Shown here in pieces: positions 46,123 through 56,449 of a DNA stretch of 64,000 nucleotides; the first letter of the stretch is position 1; every line of letters begins with the position of its first letter. Source of the DNA: Dysidea avara (taxonomy: Eukaryota; Porifera; Demospongiae; Dictyoceratida; Dysideidae); contig NC_089276.1 of NCBI RefSeq assembly GCF_963678975.1, forward strand, positions 26,741,555-26,805,554, given 5' to 3'. Below the pieces are notes generated by a model that was not told the DNA's origin, ran no database searches, and was given only the letters and a program-made list of their open reading frames with translations. Both the position numbers and the translations under genes were made by a program.

Positions 46123-46563
46123 TAGGTACCAGCCGATTATGCCGGCATAAATAAAAGCATAATAGGTGACCGAAAGCATCAAGCATAATGCTAACATAAT
46201 AAGGACGATATTTGAAAATTTAATTAAAATGCGCAATACGTGCACCTGAATTAAAGAAAGCAAATATTCATTGCCAACAGTATTATTAGTGCATTTCATG
46301 GTTAAAAACATGTAATATAACTTATTAAACCGTTTCTTTGTTGGTTATTCACACTTTGCAGAAATAAGATCGAGATACTCTAATAGAGCAGTCACTCATT
46401 CTAATGCAGCAGTCAGGAAAGGCTGATATACTCTAATAAAACAGTCAGTTCTAGAGCATAATCTTGATTTTGAAAGCATAAATTTGAGCATAATAGGCTT
46501 AATTTTTGAGCAATGCTCAAAAGCATGATAGGTAAAATTTTGGGCATAATAGGCTGGAGCCTA
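46123..46563 (+). mobile_element. hAT-type MITE, copy 2, inserted in the TTF-hAT ORF
   Basis: A 441-bp element related to 30966-31389 (TTATGCCGGCATAA, AAAGCATCAAGCATAATGC, TAATTAAAATGCGCAA, CTCTAATAGAGCAGTCAC). It is flanked by CTGAACGA (46115-46122) and CTAAACGA (46564-46571), an 8-bp duplication with one change. Removing it rejoins the host frame as VVTER-SFQSSW with no shift. Confidence 0.85.
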
Positions 46564-46969
46564 CTAAACGATCTTTCCAATCGTCTTGGTGTGACAAGTA
46601 CAAATGGCTACACTACGATAAAGTTCAAGATAGGGCATTTTGTTATTTGTGCATGAAGGCTGAAAAAGAAGGTAAATTTCGAAGCAGCCACAGAAGAGAA
46701 CCAACTTTTATCACTAGTGGCTTTACTAATAGGAAAGAAGCTAACAAATGTTTCAGCAAACACCAATGTAGCGCTTGCCATAGAGAAGCTGTTGTATCCC
46801 TTTGTTTGCTGCCTGCACAAATTTTAGGTCATGTAGATGATTTAATGGGCAGTGATATCAAGCAGCAAAAAGTAACTAATAGAAAAATGCTCATAAAAAT
46901 ATTAGAAGATGTTAGGTATTTAGCACGTCAAGGGTTGCCATTCTGTGGGCATGATGGTAGCAATGGAAA

Positions 46970-47345
46970 TACTGAGATGCGCCTTTATACTCCCCCCCTT
47001 CTGTGTGCCAAATTTCAAGGCAATCGGATAAGAAGTTCGTGTTTTATAGCAGTTTTTGTAAGTGTGCGAAAAGAGGAAGAAAAATAAGAAGGAAAAAAAA
47101 GAAGAAACTAAGCCAATTTTTGAAGTTGCATATCTCGGGAACGTCTAAAGCGATTTTGCTCAAATTTGGAATGTTGAGTGCTGAAGTTGGAGGGCGTGTC
47201 CACAGCAAAATCGTCTTGTTTCATCAAGGCAGCACAGAGCTACGGAGGTGCGAAAATTGTGTTTTCATTCTTCCTGTCAATATACTCACGGGTGTTGTGC
47301 GCCGGCTTCTTGGGCTGCACGACACACTACCATGTGTCTTGATAT
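46970..47345 (+). repeat. Interspersed repeat (reverse relative of the 26/59/61-kb family)
   Basis: Contains TGTGTGCCAAATTTCAAGGC, GAAGTTGCATATCTCGGG and CTTCCTGTCAATATACTCAC followed by TGGGCTGCACGACACAC, the reverse of the GTGTG-GGCCAAGAAAGC...ATTGACAGGAAG block. Frames across it recur with the repeat. Confidence 0.6.
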
Positions 47346-47427
47346 ATATCCATAGGAACTCTAGAGAGTGACTTACATGTATTATCTCAAAGTACCCCAG
47401 GTGGAACCAAATGAACATTAGTGTATT

Positions 47428-47470
47428 TATAACAGCACAAGTGCTGAAGGTCTGTGGGACACCTGGTCCT
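47428..47470 (-). repeat. LINE 3' end-like block, second copy
   Basis: ACAGCACAAGTGCTGAAGGT, CTGTGGGACACCTGGTCCTA nearly repeats 44384-44420. Confidence 0.4.
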
Positions 47471-47479
47471 ACACCCTGT

Positions 47480-48980
47480 TTAAAGTTGTTACATAAAGTG
47501 TACTTATTCTGTATAACAATTTGACATGTTAAAATAGGCATGATACTTAGGGATAGATCAATTGACTGCCATGGGTTACATGGCCATGCAGGTCATTATT
47601 CTGAATGGCAGGTTTATGTACGAGGTACAATTTGTGTAAATTTTGCAAATTCTTGACCCACTAAACTTTAGCTGCATGCTTTTGTATGAATTCACACATT
47701 TCGACTAAGCTTTCTGGATTCTACTTTTATTGAATCGTCATAGTGAAGATAATTGCTTGTGTTTTGTAGACCAAAGTTTGCATTTGCAGAAATTTCTGCT
47801 GTAGGCTATTTAGATCTTATATGAACTCGCAAATATCTAGTATCACTAATGTTTAGTATCTATACTGAAGAATATTTGAAACCACCCTATACAATAGCAA
47901 ATCAGTATATTAGTGCATATCATACTATAATTATTCTTATTATATTTTTAAAGCTATTACTGTGAAACCTCTCTAATTCAACACCTGTATCTAATCCAGA
48001 ATATCTCTGTAATCTGATACTGTTTGCTGCACCAATAAAATAAGACTTTGTTTGATATTGCTTGATAATCCAACATCCCCACACAGGTTTTTGAACAAAG
48101 TAATGGGTGATATGGTAACTGATACATAATAGGAAAATTGTACACCGGCAACTAAACTAAATAAAATTGATTTATTGCTCATACATACCATATATAGGTA
48201 CTGGTCATGGTGTAGGTTTTAAAACCAAAACATTAATTTTGTCCAAAATTAAAGTATATGTAGTCCGTAGTGTGACTATTTATGTTGTATATTTTAAAAT
48301 AAATTGTCTGGAATGTAGTAACTTAGTACTTTTCTTAATTCTTATTTGCACAGTTTACTGTCACATCAATAGGGGTGATCAATATGTGCAGATATTATAA
48401 TGTTGTTTGGCTATAGTGGTGTTTATACTACTATTGTAAATAAATAAACTACCAATTCCTTTACTGTCTTGTTGCACCAGGTTAGTAAGCACTGCTTAAT
48501 GCTAGTTATACACATAGAATGGGGCATTGTTACAGGGTGACAACTAAACATTTACTGCATGCTTAAGTGTAGCTACTGGCTATTGTATATTCCATAGACA
48601 TTAGCACCATTTTAGCCAAGTGTTCTATCTTAAGTATGCAGTGTGTTTTAATGTACAATGTACATTCTATGTCTTGAAATTAACTTTTATAGAAATGTGG
48701 TCTCTTAACACAGGTGGTCTCTATATGACAGGTTCCACCTTACAATTGTAAATGATATCACATTACTAACTCAGCATCTAATAATAATGTTGGAAATACA
48801 AAATTGCACTATGTATATGTACCATACTGCATGGTGTGCGTGGGTGGGAGAAAATAGGGCTACTTTTTGCTCTTATATATAACTTTGCAATAGTAAAAGC
48901 TATGGACTTTCTTTAAATTTTAGTGTACTCTTCAGAGCAAGAGCATTAATTTGATATCAAGTTTGTGAATTTTGAACCAT
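47480..48980. other. AT-rich non-coding stretch
   Basis: No exon, repeat end or long frame recognised. Confidence 0.45.
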
Positions 48981-48984
48981 TTAT

Positions 48985-49155
48985 AGGTGAGATAGATGAA
49001 AAACTGACCATTTTAAGCATTAAATTGGATGTAAAGGTCACCAAAGGTCAAATCTGAGGTGGCTCCCTATCAAAAAATAACCTTTATGATACATACAAAC
49101 AATGTGGCAAGTTTCATGCTTTTATCCAAAAGTGCACAAAAAAAGGTCTTAGCAC
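48985..49155 (-). repeat. Dispersed repeat, inverted copy
   Basis: TAAAGGTCACCAAAGGTCAA, TCTGAGGTGGCTCCCTATC and TTTTATCCAAAAGTGCAC are the inverse of 43497-43680. Confidence 0.75.
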
Positions 49156-49599
49156 CCTAACTATAGGACTCGTAATTAACATGTGTTGCACAAATTATTA
49201 GCAGCCTGAATGCACACAAAATAGTTTAACAAAGTAACTCATGTGTATATAGTTCACCATAGTTTGGCATGACAGACGTTCACCACATATTCTGGCAGGT
49301 TTGGGTCACAACCCACAATCAATTATATTGTGACACATGGCGAAGTGTTTGCATGATATTTCCATGACTTGTCCATTTACATTAACAAACGTAACAGCCA
49401 CATTACCTTCTCCCACCCATCATCGAAGCATTTAGGTATGTCTATAAAAGCAGTCCAGTAGTGGAACTCATATTGGCTGGGGTGATTGATCACTCAGCAT
49501 GGCAAGGGGTATCTATCTGCCTTCACCAGCTTGGGTGATTAGTCATACTGGTGCGAGCGTTGGGGGCTATCAGCCTGCACTAGAGCACATGGGTAACTG

Positions 49600-49765
49600 T
49601 GCTTTATTGCTCACAAAGAGTGCTTTATTGCACTGCAGAGTGCTTTATTGCACTGCAAAGAGTGCTTTATTGCACTGCAAAGAGTGCTTTATTGCACGCT
49701 TTATTGCAATAAAGCACTATTTGCCCTAAAGTGTACTTTAAGAAATGTAAAGTACACTTTTCCCT
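49600..49765. repeat. 22-23 bp tandem array with terminal hairpins
   Basis: Five copies of GAGTGCTTTATTGCACTGCA(AA) are followed by the palindrome GCTTTATTGCAATAAAGC and a hairpin AAAGTGTACTTTAAGAAATG, TAAAGTACACTTT. Confidence 0.85.
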
Positions 49766-49769
49766 TGAT

Positions 49770-50390
49770 CTAGCCCACGCAAAGTTCTATAAACTACCAT
49801 GCATGGGAGGAAAGCAAAAAGCAATTCCATAAAGTCACACATAACACAACTATTAGCACTTTGATAGACCACAATTCTGTATCAGGTAGTTATAAAACTG
49901 CCAGGCCTATTTGCAGGCTAACAGCCTGCTTTGAGTGATTTCTCATTCTGGCCAGTATAACCAATCAACCAAGCCAATAGCTTGTACTGCACTGGCTGAC
50001 CAGTCAACCCAACCAGCAAGAGTAGAACCACTGGATTTAATTACTTCGATGGTGGTTGCTTGTGGTCAACAGCAGTGAATGCACTTACTACATTCTGTTC
50101 ATATAAATGGACAAGTCCTAATATCACAAAAATATGCTTAAGTACCACAATCAAAAACTTTTAGTATTTGAGAAGACAGACTATAGACTCATCCCTCGCT
50201 CATCCTAGGCACAACACAAGTGCAATGTCTATTCTACTGATAAGACTCTGTAATTGCTCCACGTATCTTGAGTGTACCTCAAGTACTCGCCTTCACATCA
50301 TGCTATATTTGTCCCTCGCCCACTCTTTTACAAGCTATATTTAATGTATTGCACTCATGGCAGTGCTTTCATTCTCACACACATATATAT
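49770..50390. other. Non-coding stretch
   Basis: No gene seen. Short inverted pieces (AGCCTGC, GCCAGTATAACC) echo 49490-49580. Confidence 0.4.
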
Positions 50391-50393
50391 ATA

Positions 50394-50600
50394 CAGTGGA
50401 AATTAAGTTATCTGAACCCTTTGGGACCAGGGGTGGTCCATAAGTCTGAAAAGTCCATATGTGACCGGATTTCACATAAAATTTTCAGTATAATCAACTA
50501 CCCTAATAGAACAGTCACTACTTTAATAGAACAGTAATTTCTGTAGTTCGGTTAACCGAGAATCTGGATAAGTGGGGTCCGGATAACTGAGGTTCCACTG
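50394..50600. mobile_element. pogo/Tigger-type MITE
   Basis: A 207-bp element with ends CAGTGGAAATTAAGTTATCT and, reversed, CAGTGGAACCTCAGTTATCC, inserted at TA (50392-50393 and 50601-50602). The CAGTGGAACCTC start is typical of Tigger/pogo elements. Its centre holds CCCTAATAGAACAGTCAC and TTTAATAGAACAGTAA. Confidence 0.85.
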
Positions 50601-50602
50601 TA

Positions 50603-51340
50603 CCACTTTAGCGTGGGTGTTCAAAGGCACCACTCTGAGTCTTGCCCAGTCAATATCTTTCTATTGCACTGGCAATATTATGAGAACATGGCTTTGATGT
50701 CCAACCAGCAGCTGGCATGGCTACTTCAGACTAGTGTGCCAGCTGGCAACACTTTCAAAAACAAATTATCAGTAGTTCATCTAGATTGCTGTGCCTGGTC
50801 GATTAATAAGCATGCTAGCTGTTTTGATCGGCAATAAATAGAATTATCATACCATTTCTATCACCTCCATGAACACACCCACTCATTATACAATTATCTC
50901 TTCATTCAACATGAATTCTATTCCCAGTGAGTGCAGTCTTAGGCCTTGTAGTTTTCTTAAACATTATTTATTATTTATCTATTTATTTCATTATTTATGA
51001 TGTAATCTTGACCGCATTTCTTATTAGTCTTAGTACTTGGTTGTATAATTATTACTAGGCCCGGGGCACATACAACCAAGTACAACCACCAATGGGACAG
51101 TCTACAAATGGGGCATGTAGAAACAGTACATGACCAGCACAGTATGTGTGGGTGGAATAGATGCATATGCATACACAGTACATGTAGTAAACATAAGTGA
51201 TATATGCAATTACAATCGTGAGGGCCTGCTACTATTATGTTGTCTTGATTACCCAACCGTGGAAGGTCACATCATGCATTGTCACCACCCCTCCTACACG
51301 ATTCTCACAAGTTGAGGTGCAAGTGCATGCATGCTCTCAT
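50603..51340. other. Non-coding stretch
   Basis: Nothing recognised beyond short TTATTTAT runs at 50965-51000. Confidence 0.4.
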
Positions 51341-51344
51341 ATCT

Positions 51345-51610
51345 ATCATACAGTACGATAGTAACTGTATAGTAGGGACCACAAAGCAGTAGGCATGGCC
51401 CACTAAATAATATCACCCAAAAATCAGCCTCGGTTTTCCCTGACAACGATGAGGCAGTATTGGTGAGGTAAAACTAAGCCCAAACAAGCTTTCAGATTGA
51501 CCCGAAACGCTTTCAACAAGTTGTTACGGAATTTTTTAAAAATTTTATTCGACGGAATTTTCTACTGACTGAGTAAGTAAGTAAGTAACTGACTGATGCC
51601 TTCAGACAAG
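51345..51610 (+). repeat. 'ACTGTATAGTAGGG' interspersed repeat, copy 2
   Basis: Shares TACAGTACGATAGTAACTGT, ATAGTAGGGACC, GGCATGGCCCAC and later ACGGAATTTT...TCTACTGACTGA with 52690-52950. The start also matches 6579-6625 (ACAATACGATAGTACTGTAT). Confidence 0.65.
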
Positions 51611-51839
51611 CGTAACTCGATAATGGCTAAAGCTACGGGCTTGATTTTTTCACCGTTCGACGTTGCTTCGGCCCGACTGTCCCATTGCCTTTTGGCATAC
51701 CGCAGTACGTACAATGCATTCTTCATGGACTTACCAGTGTCTTCCTTTGTGTCCCATTCATCTTTGCTGACAGGGAAAGGTGTCGATTTGGCGTGAGCAC
51801 ATGATGGCTTCCCTTCGAAACAGAAATCGTCCGTATTTT

Positions 51840-52140
51840 TCATAGTGGCTATTCTGATTGCAAAGGCGCTTTTCAAGCAGTTCTTGATTTGTATTGCTAT
51901 GTAACGGGTTGAACATAGCCGACAGCAAAGCATAAATAGATACTTCACTTTTCAGACGATAATTAATAAAATTGGGGCGCGGCACCATTTCTTTTGGTAT
52001 GCGTAGATTGTAGAGGAAAAGTTCTTGATTCGTATTGTTGTGTAACGAGTTGAACATAGCTGACAATGAAGCGTAATGGATACTTCACTTTTCAGACGAT
52101 TGGAGCGCGGCGCCATTTCAGATGCGGTATGCGTGGGTTC
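51840..52140. repeat. Internal direct repeat of about 130 bp
   Basis: GTTCTTGATT(T/C)GTATTG, TGTAACG(G/A)GTTGAACATAGC, TACTTCACTTTTCAGACGAT and GGCGCCATTTC/GGCACCATTTC recur at about 51880-51990 and 52020-52115. No gene seen. Confidence 0.7.
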
Positions 52141-52179
52141 ACCAGTCATAATAATATTATTTACAAAAAAAGTTAACAA

Positions 52180-52468
52180 ACAAGTACACGAAAAAATTTG
52201 GAATTTTCAACTAGAGTAGGGACAATCGCTAAAAAGTACTGAAACAAGTTTGAGTAGTCCATATTAAATCACAGTAAAACAATAAGAAGTGTCGTATTCC
52301 TACTGTGCATTTCCGTTATGGTATCTTGAGCACAGTAGGGATATAACACTTCTTATTGTTTTACTGTGATTTAATATCATGGACTACTCAAACTTGTTTC
52401 AGTACTTTTTATCGATGTGCTATGGTCCCTACTCTAGTTGAAAATTCCAAATTTTTTCGTGCACTTGT
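52180..52468. mobile_element. Foldback MITE, 'CACGAAAAAATTTGG' family
   Basis: Arms of about 120 bases: CAAGTACACGAAAAAATTTG, TTCAACTAGAGTAGGGAC, AGTACTGAAACAAG and TAAAACAATAAGAAGTGTC pair with their inverse on the right. The loop around 52310-52330 is short. A diverged one-arm copy is at 53938-54110. Confidence 0.85.
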
Positions 52469-52689
52469 GGTATTGAATCTCACGTCTGCAAGCAATGAAA
52501 CTTAAAAATCCATTGAACTTTAGCATCTCTACAAAATTCATGTCACATGATTCTCTTCATGTTAAATGAGGATGAATCAGAGTACTGGATTAAGACATCA
52601 CTGCTGAAGTTGCCAAGAGCAGACCTTAATGATAAAAGAAGCAGGGTATTTCAACTGTCTGTCACTGGAAACTGTTATCTGAGTTATAA

Positions 52690-52960
52690 TACAGTATGGT
52701 AGTACTGTATAGTAGGGGCGACGAAGGTGTGGGCATGGTCCACAAAAATAAATCTAGCCAAAATCATCTTCACAAATCCTTCACGGCCACTTGACAGTAT
52801 TGGTTAGGTGTAATTAAACCCAAACATGTCTTCAGAATGACCCAAAGCATTTTTGACGAGGTGCCACGAAATTTAAAAAAAAAATTTTTTTTTGGCAAAT
52901 TTTCTACTGCCTCACTGCCTGCCTGATGTGTTCAGTCAAGCATAGCGGAAAGCTGGCTAC
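52690..52960 (+). repeat. 'ACTGTATAGTAGGG' interspersed repeat, copy 3
   Basis: Same order as 51345-51610: AGTACTGTATAGTAGGG, GGGCATGGTCCAC, an AAATTTAAAAAAAAAATTTT palindrome, and TCTACTGCCTCACTGCCTGC. Confidence 0.65.
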
Positions 52961-53393
52961 AGCTACAGCCCTACTTCTTTGGTGGAAATACTTCAAATTT
53001 CATGGAGATAAAACTTTTAGTATTTTAAATATCCTACAATGTATGCGCTACAGTAACTGTCTTACTGATTTTCCTTTGATCCTTCTTTATCGTGGCCATT
53101 GTTCATCAGTAGGGCTTCCATAATCATACAGTACATGCTAATATATTAGAATACATGTGTTATCGCACCAAATTTTTAGAATGCGTTGGTGATTTCGACG
53201 TTTGGTTTATATAAAGGACCTATCGTACGTTGACAAAAAAATACACGCATAAGACATCTTGTTTAGTATTAGTGTGTTTGTTGTTAGCAAAGTTAAGTGG
53301 CTAGGTTTAATTGCTTGCATTTCTAAATGCATTTCTTTGCTGTGACTAACAATCTTCGCTATTCCACTTGCTAAACCATTTTAGTAAATAATC

Positions 53394-53905
53394 ATGGGTG
53401 TAACAATACAATTGAAGTGTTTTATTGTCATTATTGCTTTGAGTGTTTTTTCTGAGGTAATATTCAGAGTGATAATGCCTTCAAAGGAAGTGGCACAGAG
53501 AAATAGAAGGAAAAGTAAAAATAAGGCCTATTATGAAGCTCAAAAAGATGACATACTCTCAAATAAAAAGGAAAACTACAGCAGTGAAGACAGATCACAG
53601 CGCCATCTTGATGAATATTACAAGCATGTGAGAGATTCACGTATGAAATCTGCTGAAAGCACCAAAGTATCATATGACAAGATGTGGAGAGATCTCGTAA
53701 AAATAGAGCTAGAGCATGCTACCATAAAGATTTGAAAAATTCCAGGAAGATGCAGCTGTACGTTCTAAAACATGCTACCATAAGGATTTGGAAAAATCCC
53801 CGGAAAGACACAGCTGAATGCTCTAAAACATGCTACCATAAAATTTGGAAAAAAATCCCAGGAAGATGCAGCTGTGCGTTCTAAAACATGCTACCATAAA
53901 GATGA
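53394..53905 (+). pseudogene. Lys-rich tandem-repeat ORF, frameshifted
   Basis: The frame from 53394 begins with a hydrophobic stretch (CFIVIIALSVFSEVIFRVI), then a basic part MPSKEVAQRNRRKSKNKAYY, EAQKDDILSNKKENY. From about 53700 three units of 58-60 bases (CATGCTACCATAAAGATTTG, then GATGCAGCTGTGCGTTCTAA) would each encode a CYHKDLEKSQEDAAVRSKT-like repeat, but indels shift the frame between units. Similar Lys/Tyr/Asp repeat tracts occur at the N-termini of uncharacterised, probably transposon-encoded sponge proteins; function unknown. Confidence 0.5.
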
Positions 53906-53937
53906 GGTTTAAGTTATAATCATGTTCCATAAAAAAC

Positions 53938-54110
53938 AAATAACAAGTATATTACAAAAAAATTTAGAAATTTACAACTAGAGTAAGGGTGACAGAAGAT
54001 TGATAAAAAGCACTGAAACAAGCTGGATCGGAGTAGTACGTAATGTCCAAATACTGTAAAAACAATAAGAAGTGAATATCCCTACTGTAATTCACAGTAC
54101 CAGAACCAGA
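53938..54110. repeat. One-arm copy of the 52.2-kb foldback MITE
   Basis: ACAAAAAAATTTAGAAATTT, ACAACTAGAGTAAGGG, AGCACTGAAACAAG, AACAATAAGAAGTG and CCCTACTGTAATTCACAGTA match one arm. Confidence 0.7.
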
Positions 54111-55590
54111 AAATAATGGATATGCCACCATGAAAATTACAATTCCATTGTGTGGTAGCATTGTAGACTGTAACTATATATAGCCACAATAATATAGTTT
54201 ACAGTAGGAGGTAAATATACAGCAGCAAGCACAACCACACAGCAATTATCAGCCTAAGGGCACATTTTGTGCATGTTATGCTTATTATCTCTATCAGATT
54301 ATATGGGATGTAAATACAGCAGTGTTCATATAGTTTCCATCTCAAAGTATCTCACTCCTGGTACTGAAAGGCTTCAGGTTGAGAGCTAAGCATTATCACA
54401 CAAACTTAGCATTCTCCACACAATGGCCTGCCAGACCCAGTGCCGGTACATCAATGGTGTGGCAATAGCATAATGATGTGTAACACTACATACGGGAGAT
54501 GCACTTCATACTATAGAACAGTATGTAACAATGTATTACTGGCACTGAACACTGGAGATGGAAATAATTCAGCTAACACAGAGGGTGCCCACTGGTACTT
54601 GGCATGGTGACTTGGAACTCACTGTGGCACAAGAATAACTAAGCATAATGACAAGGCAAACACTATATTAGCATTTCTAGTTTTGCATCACATGTAAAGT
54701 ATTTACATGTATGAGTGGACTTCGAAGTTTTCCCTGATGGCCAGACACCATTGATGAAAAAAAGTGCATAGAATGTAATAGACAAATAGTGCATTATGCA
54801 TTACAAACCCATTGTGTAAGCAGAAAACATTTGTCTACCTTTTTAAAATTAGTTTGTACCTATAGAAGCTCAGGTCAGTGTAATTAGATCATGGTAGAGC
54901 TGAGACCACTTAACCTTTTCCAGCATACACTATTATGTTTATGACATGTACTGGCTGGCAACACATCACCTCCTGAAAATTAATTTTAAGCTCATAACAA
55001 CAGTCACAGGTGGAGCAGTGGGATACTACATTTCTCTGTTACAAGTAGTGTCAAGGTACAAACGACCACTTCTTAAGGTCTAAATAAGCTAGACTTCAGA
55101 TCAGTGAGACTGCTTGGGGTCTTCGTGATTTAATAACCTGTAGCAGCGTCTTCACTTAGCTCAGGCATCACAACACAGGTCCTTCAAGAACATAGATCCC
55201 TGTGGTCTGAAATCTAATTATTACATATTAGAGACATTAGCAGTCACAAATCAACAATCAAAAACTATGGACTTTATGTGTTTCAAGCAATTTAGGATTC
55301 CATATTTACTGATATAACTGTAACTGATACTACCAAATGATCGTGAAAGTATTTCTATGGATGTTAATAAGATAGTGTTTTTTGTATTGTCACTCTTTAC
55401 ATCACTGTATGATTAGCAACAAAATTTAAACTTAGTACATGTAATCTATGCTTCCTGTGCTACAAAGTGGTACTACAATCTGAGGTTAAGAACTGCTAAT
55501 CTGCTTGTTATAAATTATAAAATTTACTGACAATCATGCAGTGACATATTAATTTGCACGTCTAAAATACAGAGCAATTTCCAGTGCTTA
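54111..55590. other. Non-coding stretch
   Basis: No exon or repeat end recognised. Confidence 0.45.
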
Positions 55591-55599
55591 AAATATGTG

Positions 55600-55910
55600 G
55601 GGAAACCAGTCTTATTACCTATTTAAAAGTATTGAGAAATGTCAAGTTTGTTTTACAGCACAGGTCTTTATTCAATGCCATGGTGCTGTACAGCCACATA
55701 CAGCCATCCCCAGGTTGGCCAGAGGCCCCACACCACATGTACGGATCGCTATTGGTTTTGGGGAAAGCAGCTAGTAAAAGTAGTCAACTGAAGTCTTTTT
55801 AATTGTGAAATTAGATAGTTTACTCATGTAGCACTGTGTTCTTCATGAAAAATATCTGCTGACATGGGAAATAAAACCAGTTTTTTCCAGATCCAGTCAC
55901 ATACAACTGT
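55600..55910 (-). repeat. Interspersed repeat, inverted copy of 34600-34960
   Basis: CAGCACAGGTCTTTATT, CAGCCACATACAGCCATCCC, CCAGTTTTTTCCAGATCC and CAGTCAC mirror the plus copy. Confidence 0.65.
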
Positions 55911-55914
55911 GTCA

Positions 55915-56445
55915 TGTCAGATGACATGATCCACCCAATAATACAAAGCTGTAAACTTGCTGCTGTGGCTGTTCTAAGTGGCTAGCACTACTTCTGCACA
56001 TGTTTCATAGCTGAAATTGTAAAGTCATATAGGAGTATCTGGCTATAAATCTGTAGTTGTACGTGACCCAGTCTGGGAAAACCATCTTATCGCCTATTTA
56101 AAAGCATTGAGGATCCTGGGACCTGTGGATGGTAATCAGTTTGCAGTGAATGGTTAAGGTGGCACTGAACTGATTAAGTCCAACCGCACAAAGCAATTTG
56201 TTTCAACCCACGCGCGTTAAGCTATTTTAGGGTGGCCCAAAACTTTGCTAGTGTACAATTTAATCTACGCCTAAAAGGCTGATGTGATAGCCTGTGATGC
56301 TTAGTTTAGCGTACAAAGATTCATGAAATAACATGCCTTTGTTAAGGTTTCCAATGTAAAAATTCAACATATTCAACACAATTTGCTAACTGCTGTTGCA
56401 TGCTGGACTAACTCTCACTTGAATACAGCTGCAGTGGTGATAAAT
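55915..56445. other. Non-coding stretch
   Basis: Nothing recognised; it leads into the minisatellite. Confidence 0.4.
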
Positions 56446-56449
56446 TCCA

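Larger units (their letters stand above)
45260..46970 (+). pseudogene. TTF-finger hAT transposase-like ORF (ZMYM1-like), fragmentary
   Basis: A Ser-rich N-terminal part (45378-45635: SSSEFSSQSSVAVLESSSKQ) holds a tandem duplication of about 80 bases (ESS.KQ.V...). LPEKYHPPRTYKFPKCKFG follows at about 46040-46105. After a MITE (46123-46563) the protein continues RSFQSSWCDKYKWLHYD, AFCYLCMKAEKEGKF, FITSGFTNRKEANKCFSKHQ, HREAVVS and MLIKILEDVRYLARQGL, GHDGSN. This is the TTF-type zinc finger plus the start of the DUF4371/hAT region. It is cut off at about 46970 by another repeat, so the catalytic domain is absent. Confidence 0.72.

Noticed and set aside
46647-47371. Overlapping plus ORFs of 146 and 122 codons as separate genes
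   Set aside because: The first is the TTF-hAT fragment running into a repeat; the second is translation of that repeat, also seen near 26, 59 and 61 kb.
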